A DNA stretch of 64,000 bases. Origin: Minwuia sp. Its GTDB lineage: Bacteria > Pseudomonadota > Alphaproteobacteria > Minwuiales > Minwuiaceae. The notes below the pieces were generated by a model. It did no database searches and was not told the DNA's origin. It saw only the letters and a program-made list of their open reading frames with translations. A program made the translations under genes and the position numbers. The stretch spans positions 29,669-93,668 of the forward strand of contig JARGNO010000004.1 in the NCBI GenBank assembly GCA_029213165.1, given 5' to 3'. Below, in pieces: positions 1 through 6,945 of this stretch (positions are counted from its first letter, which is position 1; every line of letters starts with the position of its first letter).

Positions 1-29
1 GATGATTTCCTTGCGATCAGGGCGAATTG

Positions 30-686
30 ATGACTGACCAGAACAAGAATGAACCGGCGGCGGAAGCTGCCAATGATGATGCCACCCCGGAACAGGCGGA
101 GGCTTCCCAGGCGCCGGCTGAGGGCGTGGAGGCTGGCCAGGCTGATGCGGATCAGGCCGATGTGGGTATCGAGGTCGGATTGCCGGAAGATGACCAGATT
201 GCGGAACTGACCGCCGAGGTCGCGGCACTGAAGGACCGGCTGGTCCGCACCTATGCCGATCTGGAGAACACCCGGAAGCGTGCCGAGCGGGATCGCCAGG
301 ACGCACTCAAGTTCGGTGCGACCAAGTTTGCCCGTGACATGTGCGAGGTGGCCGACAACCTGCGCCGCGCGCTCTCGTCGGTGCCGGAAGACGCGGGCGA
401 TGCCAATCTGGTGGCACTGACAGAAGGCGTGAAGGTGACCCAGGCGGCGCTGTCGCAGATCTTCGAGCGGCATGGCGTGAAGCAGATCGAGGCGCGCGAG
501 CAGAAATTCGATCCGAACCTGCATGAGGCAATGACGGAGATCGAGATTCCGGGCGCGCCACCGGGAACCTGCGTTGATGTCATCGAGGAAGGCTACACCC
601 TGAATGGTCGCCTGCTGCGCCCGGCCCGTGTCGTGGTGGCCAAGGGGAATCCGGCAGCCGGGGCGGCGGTCGATACGTCTGCCTGA
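30..686 (+). CDS. grpE: GrpE nucleotide exchange factor of DnaK
   Basis: Cytoplasmic co-chaperone that releases ADP from DnaK. The first 55 or so residues are acidic and Ala/Glu-rich (disordered tail). A long helical segment follows (about residues 55-115, with the LENTRKRAERDR stretch typical of the GrpE coiled coil). The C-terminal beta domain shows HEAMTEIEIPG and the ending GYTLNGRLLRPARVVVAKG, both family hallmarks. Length (218 residues) is normal for alphaproteobacteria. An in-frame TTG lies three bases upstream, but the ATG at 30 is preferred. Neither dnaK nor dnaJ follows; hrcA, the usual upstream neighbour, would lie outside the window. Confidence 0.95.
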   Translation: MTDQNKNEPAAEAANDDATPEQAEASQAPAEGVEAGQADADQADVGIEVGLPEDDQIAELTAEVAALKDRLVRTYADLENTRKRAERDRQDALKFGATKFARDMCEVADNLRRALSSVPEDAGDANLVALTEGVKVTQAALSQIFERHGVKQIEAREQKFDPNLHEAMTEIEIPGAPPGTCVDVIEEGYTLNGRLLRPARVVVAKGNPAAGAAVDTSA

Positions 687-925
687 TTCCTCATCGGTGA
701 CCTGATTCGGGCATCGGGGAGGGGTGAATCCCGGCATTTCCATTTTTTTTGGCGGGAATCGCGGTTGCGACGCGAAAGCTTCTGGCCATGTTGACGACAC
801 TTTTGCTACAGGCAGTGAAACTCAGCGGTGCATGGTGCCCGCGTCATGCCGCGAAGGGCATTTCTCAGACTTTGAAGTAAGACTAGGCACGGCAGCGTTT
901 CACGTGCCTGTGGGGAGAGAGCATC

Positions 926-2536
926 TTGGATAACCTCGGACCGACGATCAGCAGCCACGGGCTGGAGAAACAGGGCTTTGGTGGCGTCAGCACGGCGCAC
1001 TGGAACTACGGCACTGCGGCGCTCTACACCGCGGCACTTGGTCGGCACGAGGCGCGGATCGGTCGCGGTGGTGCCCTGGTGGTCGAGACCGGTGTGCATA
1101 CCGGTCGCTCGGCACAGGACAAGTTCATCACGCGGGAGAGCAGTTCCGCCGACAACATCTGGTGGGGCGCGGTCAACAAGGACATCACCGAGGATACCTT
1201 CGACGCGCTGCTGGGCCGGATGCAGGGTTACATGACCGGTCGCGAGGCCTTCGTGCAGGACTGCTGGGCCGGTGCGGCCCATGACCATCGCCTGGGCGTC
1301 CGGGTCATCACGGAACGCGCCTGGCACAATCTGTTCGCCCGCAACATGTTCATCCAGCCGACGGCTGAGGAACTGTCGGACTTCGCGCCGCAGTTCACCA
1401 TCGTCCAGGCCCCGAACTTCCGCGCGGACCCGGAACGTGACGGTACCCGCTCCGACTGTTTCATCGTCGTCAACTTTGCCCGTCGCATGGTGCTGATTGG
1501 TGGCACCCACTATGCGGGCGAGATCAAGAAGTCCGTCTTCTCGATCCTCAACTACCTGCTGCCGGAGCGGTCGATCATGCCGATGCATTGCTCGATCAAT
1601 GTTGGCGAGAAGGGCGATTCGGCGATCTTCTTCGGCCTGTCTGGTACGGGCAAGACGACGCTGTCCGCTGATCCGCGCCGGATGCTGATCGGTGATGACG
1701 AACATGGCTGGGCCGATGACGGTGTCTTCAATTTCGAAGGCGGCTGCTACGCCAAGGTGATCAACCTGTCAGCGGAGGCGGAGCCGGAGATCTACAAGAC
1801 CACGGGCATGTACGGCACGGTGCTGGAGAACGTGGTGATGGACCCGATGACCGGGGAACTGGACCTGTTCGACAACAGCCTGACCGAGAACACCCGCGCG
1901 TCCTACCCGATCGACTTCATCCCGAATGCCAGCCCGACCGGCGTTGCGGGTCACCCCGACAATGTCGTGATGCTGACCGCGGATGCCTTTGGCGTGCTGC
2001 CTCCGATTGCACGGCTGACGCCGGAACAGGCGATGTACCACTTCCTGTCCGGCTACACCGCCAAGGTTGCCGGCACCGAGAAGGGTCTGGGCAAGGAGCC
2101 GCAGGCGACCTTCTCCACCTGCTTCGGTGCGCCGTTCATGCCGCGTCACCCCTCCGTCTACGCCAACCTGCTGGGCGCGAAGATCGCCAAGCACGGGGCC
2201 GACTGCTGGCTGGTCAACACCGGCTGGACCGGGGGTGTCTATGGTGTCGGCCAGCGCATGCCGATCCATCACACCCGCGCCCTGCTGAACGCCGCCCTTG
2301 ATGGTTCACTGGCCAGCGTGCCGACGCGGACCGATCCGAACTTCGGCTTCCAGGTTCCGACGTCATGCCCGGGTGTGCCCGATGAGGTGCTGAACCCGCG
2401 CCTGACCTGGAGCGACGGCGGCGCCTATGACACCAAGGCGCATGAACTGGTTGGCCGTTTCAACGACAACTTCACGCAGTTCGAAGCCTACGTCGAAGCG
2501 GAAATCCGTGGTGCGGCTCCGGCTGTCGCTGCCTGA
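926..2536 (+). CDS. pckA: Phosphoenolpyruvate carboxykinase (ATP)
   Basis: Converts oxaloacetate and ATP to phosphoenolpyruvate, CO2 and ADP, the entry step of gluconeogenesis in the cytoplasm. The P-loop [11 protein letters not shown] sits near residue 238 and is the kinase-1a motif of ATP-type PEPCK; downstream are the metal and substrate segments ([27 protein letters not shown]). The start is a TTG at 926, chosen because GGGGAGAGA lies seven bases upstream and the translation opens MDNLGP, a usual family N-terminus. At 536 residues it is full length. A strong hairpin follows the stop codon, so it is probably a single-gene unit. Confidence 0.97.
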   Translation: MDNLGPTISSHGLEKQGFGGVSTAHWNYGTAALYTAALGRHEARIGRGGALVVETGVHTGRSAQDKFITRESSSADNIWWGAVNKDITEDTFDALLGRMQGYMTGREAFVQDCWAGAAHDHRLGVRVITERAWHNLFARNMFIQPTAEELSDFAPQFTIVQAPNFRADPERDGTRSDCFIVVNFARRMVLIGGTHYAGEIKKSVFSILNYLLPERSIMPMHCSINVGEKGDSAIFFGLSGTGKTTLSADPRRMLIGDDEHGWADDGVFNFEGGCYAKVINLSAEAEPEIYKTTGMYGTVLENVVMDPMTGELDLFDNSLTENTRASYPIDFIPNASPTGVAGHPDNVVMLTADAFGVLPPIARLTPEQAMYHFLSGYTAKVAGTEKGLGKEPQATFSTCFGAPFMPRHPSVYANLLGAKIAKHGADCWLVNTGWTGGVYGVGQRMPIHHTRALLNAALDGSLASVPTRTDPNFGFQVPTSCPGVPDEVLNPRLTWSDGGAYDTKAHELVGRFNDNFTQFEAYVEAEIRGAAPAVAA

Positions 2537-2560
2537 CGAAACACAACCCGACCGGAAATC

Positions 2561-2593
2561 ACGGCGCCGTCGGACATGTTCCGGCGGCGCCGT
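2561..2593 (+). terminator. Hairpin terminator of pckA
   Basis: A stem of about 13 pairs (ACGGCGCCG at 2561-2569 pairs with CGGCGCCGT at 2585-2593, extended inward by CGG/CCG) closes a seven-base loop. TTCTGGTTTG follows on the plus strand. It starts 24 bases after the pckA stop. The T tract is weak, but position and stem strength fit a terminator. It may also serve the convergent mgtE transcript. Confidence 0.7.
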
Positions 2594-2612
2594 TCTGGTT
2601 TGATGGAACGAT

Positions 2613-3995
2613 CTAGAGCAGCAGCCAGGCACCCAGGCCGAGGAAGGCGAAGAAGCCGACGATATCCGTGATGGTGGTCAGGAAGACGGCGCTGGAGATC
2701 GCCGGATCGATACCGGCCCGGTCAAGTCCCAGCGGGATCAGGATACCGGCCAGCCCGGCAACGATCATGTTGATGACCATCGCCGCTGCGATCACCCCGC
2801 CCAGCACTGGGTCCTGGAACCAGAGCAGCGTGGCGAGGCCGATGAGAATGGCGAAGGCGATACCGTTGATGCCGCCCACCACCAGTTCCTTGGAGACCTG
2901 ACGCAGGGCATTTGACGTGGTCAGATCCTTCGTCGCCAGTGCGCGGACGGCGATGGCCAGGGTCTGCGTTCCGGCATTGCCACCCATGGAGGCGACGATG
3001 GGCATCAGGACCGCCAGGGCCACCACCGCTTCGATCGTGGCATCGAACTGGCCGATGACGGCAGAGGCCAGCAGGGCGGTGCCGAGATTGATCAGCAGCC
3101 AGGCAAAGCGGCTCTTCGTCGTGCGCAGGATGGAGATGTTCAGATCGTCCTGGCGCACACCGGCGATCTGGAACAGGTCTTCCTCTGCCTCTTCCTCGAC
3201 GATCTCGACCACGTCATCAACCATGACGACACCCAGCATCCGCCCGTCGTCATCGACGACGGGGGCGGAGGCAAGACCGTACTGGCGGAACTGGTAGGCG
3301 ATATCGCCCTCGTCCATGTCCACCGGCAGGCTGATCGGATCGGCATCCATGATGTCGCCGATCCGGACCGGGCGCTTGGCGCGCATGGCCCGGTCCAGCG
3401 GCACCCAGCCGATGGGCTTGAAGGCCGCATCAATGACATAGAGGCCATAGAACTCGTCAGGCAGGTCTTCCGTCCGGCGCAGGTGGTCGATGACCTGACC
3501 CATGGACCAGAAGGCCGGGACCGCCACGAAGTCGCGCTGCATCAGGCGGCCGGCCGAATCCTCCTCGAACGAGAGGCCTTCTTCCAGCGGTCGGCGGACA
3601 TCTTCAGCGACCGCATTCAGGACGGCGCGCTGCTGGTCCTCGCTCAGGGCATCGAGCACATAGACCGCGTCGTCCTCGTCCAGTTCGGAGATTGCCTCAG
3701 CCACCCGGCGCGGTCCGAGCATTTCCACCAGTGCGTCACGCACCGGTTCATCCATCTCCGCCAGCGCCTCGGGTTCCAGACTGTCACCGATCACCTGGAA
3801 CAGGGCTTCGCGGCGGTCGCGGTCGAACAGTTCGAACAGGTCGGCCTGGTCGGCGGCATGCAGCCCGGCGAGCGCCTCCCGGACATTCTCATCATCGCCG
3901 GCGTCCAGCGCCAGCCGGATCTCGCGCACCAGCTCCGGGGTCAGGCCGCGATCATCAAGGGCCTCGTCACCGTCATGGATCTCGTCGTTACGCAT
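2613..3995 (-). CDS. mgtE: Magnesium transporter MgtE
   Basis: Mg2+ channel of the inner membrane. The 460 residues follow the family order: an acidic helical N domain (about 20-130, with RRVAEAISELDEDDAVYVL), two CBS domains (about 140-265) forming the Mg-sensing gate, a connecting helix, then five membrane segments from about residue 300. The pore segment PIVASMGGNAGTQTLAI is the family signature. Start is the ATG at 3995. It converges with pckA. No riboswitch-like leader is visible in the roughly 200 bases upstream, so Mg control probably acts on the protein. Confidence 0.95.
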   Translation of the reverse strand: MRNDEIHDGDEALDDRGLTPELVREIRLALDAGDDENVREALAGLHAADQADLFELFDRDRREALFQVIGDSLEPEALAEMDEPVRDALVEMLGPRRVAEAISELDEDDAVYVLDALSEDQQRAVLNAVAEDVRRPLEEGLSFEEDSAGRLMQRDFVAVPAFWSMGQVIDHLRRTEDLPDEFYGLYVIDAAFKPIGWVPLDRAMRAKRPVRIGDIMDADPISLPVDMDEGDIAYQFRQYGLASAPVVDDDGRMLGVVMVDDVVEIVEEEAEEDLFQIAGVRQDDLNISILRTTKSRFAWLLINLGTALLASAVIGQFDATIEAVVALAVLMPIVASMGGNAGTQTLAIAVRALATKDLTTSNALRQVSKELVVGGINGIAFAILIGLATLLWFQDPVLGGVIAAAMVINMIVAGLAGILIPLGLDRAGIDPAISSAVFLTTITDIVGFFAFLGLGAWLLL

Positions 3996-4132
3996 ACCGG
4001 ACGCTCCATCTGGTGCTGGTTACATCAATCCTGGCCGGATAATGGCGTGGTGTGCACTTGCGTTCAAATGCCATGATGCCCCGGCGGCATCTTTCCCGGG
4101 ACGCCAGGTCAAAGCATGGCCCCGAATGCAGA

Positions 4133-4164
4133 AAGGCCCGCCGCAGTATCCTGCGACGGGCCTT
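4133..4164 (-). terminator. Hairpin terminator of the phasin gene
   Basis: AAGGCCCGCCGCAG (4133-4146) pairs with CTGCGACGGGCCTT (4151-4164), 13 of 14 pairs with a TATC loop. Read on the minus strand it lies about 29 bases after the phasin stop and is followed by TTCTGCATTC. Good candidate intrinsic terminator. Confidence 0.85.
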
Positions 4165-4192
4165 CCGGATCAGTCGGTCGGTTGAAGCGTGA

Positions 4193-4609
4193 TCAGTTCA
4201 GCTTCATCTGGCCTTTGACTTCCTCGATGCCGTCGAGCATGCGCTTGTGCAGCACGTCCACGACTTCGCCCTGGGACTTGGTCACCATCTCGGTCAGCTC
4301 ACGGACGTTGGCAACGGCCTTTTCCATGGCGGCCTTGGCGGCCTCGGTCTGGGCTTCGACGTCAACCTTGGCGCCGCCTTCGTTCAGGTCCTTGACGGCC
4401 GTCTGGGCCTCTTCAACAGCCTGCTGTGCGATGGTCACCTGACGCTCGAAGATCGCGCGGAAACCGTCCATCGCCAGCTGGTTGGCGGCGGTGACAGCTT
4501 CGAAATTCTTCTGCTGGATCGCCATCATCGACGTGAAGTCAACGTTGGGCATCTTCATCTCGGTCATCATCTTGCCAAAGTCGGCGAAGGGGAAAGCAGC
4601 CTTGGTCAT
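4193..4609 (-). CDS. Phasin family protein
   Basis: Small amphipathic helical protein of 138 residues that would coat polyhydroxyalkanoate granules. The composition is typical of phasins: few aromatics after the N-terminus, and long helices rich in Ala, Glu, Gln and Val. The family-like core IQQKNFEAVTAANQLAMDG (about residues 31-49) is followed by a Phe-Gln-type segment and a coiled-coil tail. The ATG has AGGAG about eight bases upstream. It is a single-gene unit with its own terminator. Two TTGTGC/GCAC dyads lie upstream and are candidate operators. The pha biosynthesis genes are not in this window. Confidence 0.88.
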   Translation of the reverse strand: MTKAAFPFADFGKMMTEMKMPNVDFTSMMAIQQKNFEAVTAANQLAMDGFRAIFERQVTIAQQAVEEAQTAVKDLNEGGAKVDVEAQTEAAKAAMEKAVANVRELTEMVTKSQGEVVDVLHKRMLDGIEEVKGQMKLN

Positions 4610-4654
4610 TTGTTTCGCTCCTGCAACGTGTTTGTTCGGTGCAGCTCTCTCTTT

Positions 4655-4669
4655 TTGTGCGCTGCAACA
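4655..4669. promoter_or_regulatory. Candidate operator 1 upstream of phasin
   Basis: TTGTGC-GCT-GCAACA, an imperfect dyad with a 3-base spacer, 46 bases upstream of the phasin ATG. TGC/GCA-rich sites of this kind are where the PHA-sensing repressor PhaR binds in other alphaproteobacteria; assignment to PhaR here is inference. Confidence 0.5.
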
Positions 4670-4714
4670 TGAACCCTATATGCAACCTCGCACCTGCAGC
4701 GTCAAGGGTTAATT

Positions 4715-4729
4715 TTGTGCAGCGCACAA
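4715..4729. promoter_or_regulatory. Candidate operator 2 upstream of phasin
   Basis: TTGTGC-AGC-GCACAA, a perfect 6-base dyad with a 3-base spacer, 46 bases further from the gene than the first site and sharing its TTGTGC half. Two copies at a similar promoter suggest cooperative binding by one regulator. The regulator gene is not in the window. Confidence 0.55.
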
Positions 4730-4751
4730 TAAATCTTCACGAGGCAAGAAG

Positions 4752-4782
4752 AAGCCCCGCCGACCCAGGGCCGACGGGGCTT
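4752..4782 (-). terminator. Hairpin terminator of the TorF-type porin gene
   Basis: AAGCCCCGCCGAC and CCGACGGGGCTT form a GC-rich stem with one mismatch around a short loop. On the minus strand it is about 45 bases beyond the stop of the porin gene and is followed by CTTCTTGCC. It isolates the porin gene from the phasin gene downstream. Confidence 0.8.
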
Positions 4783-4825
4783 GTCCTGTTCGTTCCCGGT
4801 GCCTGGCATGCCAGGCAATGAGGAG

Positions 4826-5536
4826 TCAGAAGGAGCGTGAAACCGCAAAGACCACGGTCGCATCCGCACCAACCACATTCTGGTCGGTATCGACGTAGGA
4901 GACGCTGAAGTCGAAGCCGAGGAATGACTTGGACAGGCCGATCGACCAGTCGGTCACCGGCGAACCCTGGTCGATCATCTGATAACCAACACCGGCATCA
5001 AGCGCGAAGTCCGCCGGCAGGGGAACGCTCACACCGGCATTGGTGTACAGCGCATCGCCCGTGCTGCCGAAGAAGTCCGGTGAATAGGCCGCGCCGGCAG
5101 AAACGGAGACGACGTCAAAGTCATAGCCGAGACCCAGGTAGCCTTCGAAGAAGTTGAAGTTGAAACGGTCAGAGGCACCTGGATAGGCGTAGTAGACGAT
5201 GCCCAGGTCATAGGACAGTTTGTCGATCTCATTGGCGAAACCGCCATAGAAGTCGGTTTCCAGATGCGCATCGTTGAACTCGACGTTGGACCCCCAGACG
5301 CCCAGGTAGACACCGCTGTCATGGCTCCAGTCAAAGCCACCCTGGATCGCAGGCTCGTTGTCAGCCTGGGTGAAGCCGCGGTACCGGTAGTCAGAGACGA
5401 AACCGACGTTGGCGGAGAATTCGCCGGGAAACTGGAACGAGTCCCCCTCTGAATGGCTGGCGGCACTGGCGGTTGCCTGAACGCCGAAAAGGGCCGCACC
5501 GGCAATGCCGGCGGCCAGAAGGGTTTTCTTGAACAT
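4826..5536 (-). CDS. TorF-type putative outer-membrane porin (Gcw_chp family)
   Basis: Secreted outer-membrane beta-barrel protein. The ATG at 5536 is preferred over the in-frame GTG at 5548 because AGGAG lies about 11 bases before it and the signal peptide then starts MFKKTLLAAG and ends near TASAASH. The mature part opens with SANVGFVSDYRYRGFTQ, the hallmark of the TIGR02001/Gcw_chp family, then alternating strands (YLGVWGSN, YDLGIVYYAYPG, SAGAAYSPDFF) and the terminal aromatic VSRSF typical of outer-membrane barrels. Length (236 residues) matches the family. The substrate is unknown. It is monocistronic, with a terminator downstream and an AT-rich leader upstream. Confidence 0.88.
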   Translation of the reverse strand: MFKKTLLAAGIAGAALFGVQATASAASHSEGDSFQFPGEFSANVGFVSDYRYRGFTQADNEPAIQGGFDWSHDSGVYLGVWGSNVEFNDAHLETDFYGGFANEIDKLSYDLGIVYYAYPGASDRFNFNFFEGYLGLGYDFDVVSVSAGAAYSPDFFGSTGDALYTNAGVSVPLPADFALDAGVGYQMIDQGSPVTDWSIGLSKSFLGFDFSVSYVDTDQNVVGADATVVFAVSRSF

Positions 5537-5874
5537 TGCGAAACGCACTCCTCATCGCGATACAGACGCCAGACCGGCGTCCCCCGAAGGCAGACATTCA
5601 GCAAGCATGATACCAACGTTGTCGCGCCGGGTGATCTCGCCAACATATTGAAATATAAGTGAAATAATCTGGACATTTTTTGTGCAGATCAAGATTTGCG
5701 CAAGTGGTGGGCAAGGAGTTGCTGAAAAATGCCGCACTGCACAAAATTCAGCCAGCCGTTCCGGGCGCATTTCCCCGACGAAAGCTTCGCTCTACCGCCG
5801 TGCCGCCAATTCCGGTAGGATTCCGTTATCAATCAGGCTGATAGGCTTCCTGTCGGACAGTGAAACGGGTCGAT
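5537..5874. other. Intergenic region between the porin and the repeat protein (divergent)
   Basis: About 340 bases holding both divergent promoters. An AT-rich stretch at 5645-5680 is the likely promoter of the porin. Beside it are TTGTGC (5680-5685) and a TGCCGC-ACT-GCACAA element (5730-5744); the reverse complement of the latter, TTGTGCAGTGC, resembles the phasin operators. No open reading frame with a ribosome site and no RNA gene was recognised. Confidence 0.45.
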
Positions 5875-6945
5875 ATGGCTGTAGAAACCCTCGAGAATGG
5901 TGCCGAGCTCCGGCAGTTGCAGCGCGGCATCCAGGCGATGCGCGATGCGCTGGACGAGAAGGATCGTGAAACGCGGCGGAAGGTCCAGCAGGCCGAAGTG
6001 GCCTCGCAGTCCGAGATCCGGACGCTGAAGAATACCGCCCAGGCCCTGCGTGACGAGCTGGAGAACGAGCGCAGCCGCAGCGCCCGGCTGGTGCAGGTGG
6101 AGAAGCAGGCCGCCTCTGCCGAGATCCAGCAGCTGAAGGACACGACGCAGGCCCTGCGCGACACGCTCGAATCCCAGCGGGTGGAGACGCAGCGGCTGGT
6201 GCAGGCCGAACGCCAGGGTGCCGCCGCCGAGATCAGGGAGCTGAAGGAAACCGCGCAGGCCCTGCGGGACAGCATCGAGGCACAGCGGCTGGAGACGCAG
6301 CGTCTGGTCCAGGCGGAACGGCAGGGCGCTGCGGCGGAAATCCAGCAACTGAAGGACACGGCGCAGGCCCTGCGCGATACGCTTGAGTCCCAGCGCATGG
6401 AAACGCAACGGCTGATCCAGGCGGAGAAGCAGGCGGCGGCGGCCGAGATACAGGAACTCAAGAACACCACCCAGTCCCTGCGTGACCGCCTGGCGGAGCA
6501 GATGAGCGAGACGCAGCGGCTGGTGCAGGCGGAGAAGCAGGCCGCAGCGGCGGAGATCCAGCAACTGAAGGATACCGCGCAGGCCCTGCGCGACACGCTG
6601 GAGGAACAGCGGGTCGAGACGCAGCGGCTGGTGCAGCAGGAACGCCAGGGCGCGGCGGCGGAGATCCGCGACCTGAAAGCCATGGCACAATCGCTGCGTG
6701 ACGAGATGGATGAGGCCAGGATCGCCGCCGAGGCGGCAGTGCAGCGGGTGAAGCGTGAAATGGCCGCTGAGAACCGGCAATTGCATGATACAGTGCAGGC
6801 GCTGCGTGATGAGATGGACGAGATGCGCGCTGTTCAGCGCGAGAACATGCAGGAAAGCAAGCGCCTGCAGGTGAATGAACTGAACCAGTTGCAGACAACC
6901 ATCCAGAAGCTGCGTGACCGGCTGGAGGAGAAGCAGCATGTATGA
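5860..6945 (+). CDS. 36-residue-repeat coiled-coil protein
   Basis: No known family recognised. After 14 residues the whole protein is nine full copies and one partial copy of a 36-residue unit, of the form AEIQQLKDTAQALRDTLE followed by SQRVETQRLVQAERQGAA. Units 3-7 are nearly identical; the first and last diverge. The unit is charged and helical, without Cys or Trp and with almost no Pro. The spacing of Ile/Leu/Val fits a mix of heptads and hendecads (7+7+11+11), so a long rod-like helix or coiled coil is likely. No signal peptide or membrane segment is seen. Start is GTG at 5860 or ATG at 5875. Its end overlaps the adenylate cyclase gene by eight bases, so the two are co-translated and it probably scaffolds or oligomerises with the cyclase. 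Confidence 0.8.
   Translation: MKRVDMAVETLENGAELRQLQRGIQAMRDALDEKDRETRRKVQQAEVASQSEIRTLKNTAQALRDELENERSRSARLVQVEKQAASAEIQQLKDTTQALRDTLESQRVETQRLVQAERQGAAAEIRELKETAQALRDSIEAQRLETQRLVQAERQGAAAEIQQLKDTAQALRDTLESQRMETQRLIQAEKQAAAAEIQELKNTTQSLRDRLAEQMSETQRLVQAEKQAAAAEIQQLKDTAQALRDTLEEQRVETQRLVQQERQGAAAEIRDLKAMAQSLRDEMDEARIAAEAAVQRVKREMAAENRQLHDTVQALRDEMDEMRAVQRENMQESKRLQVNELNQLQTTIQKLRDRLEEKQHV

Noticed and set aside
742..752. Run of T after grpE as an intrinsic terminator
   Set aside because: No adequate hairpin precedes it; only a 5-pair stem spanning the run can be drawn.
6100..6700. 108-base tandem DNA repeats as a possible CRISPR or satellite
   Set aside because: The repeats stay in frame, code for the 36-residue unit and have no spacer structure.
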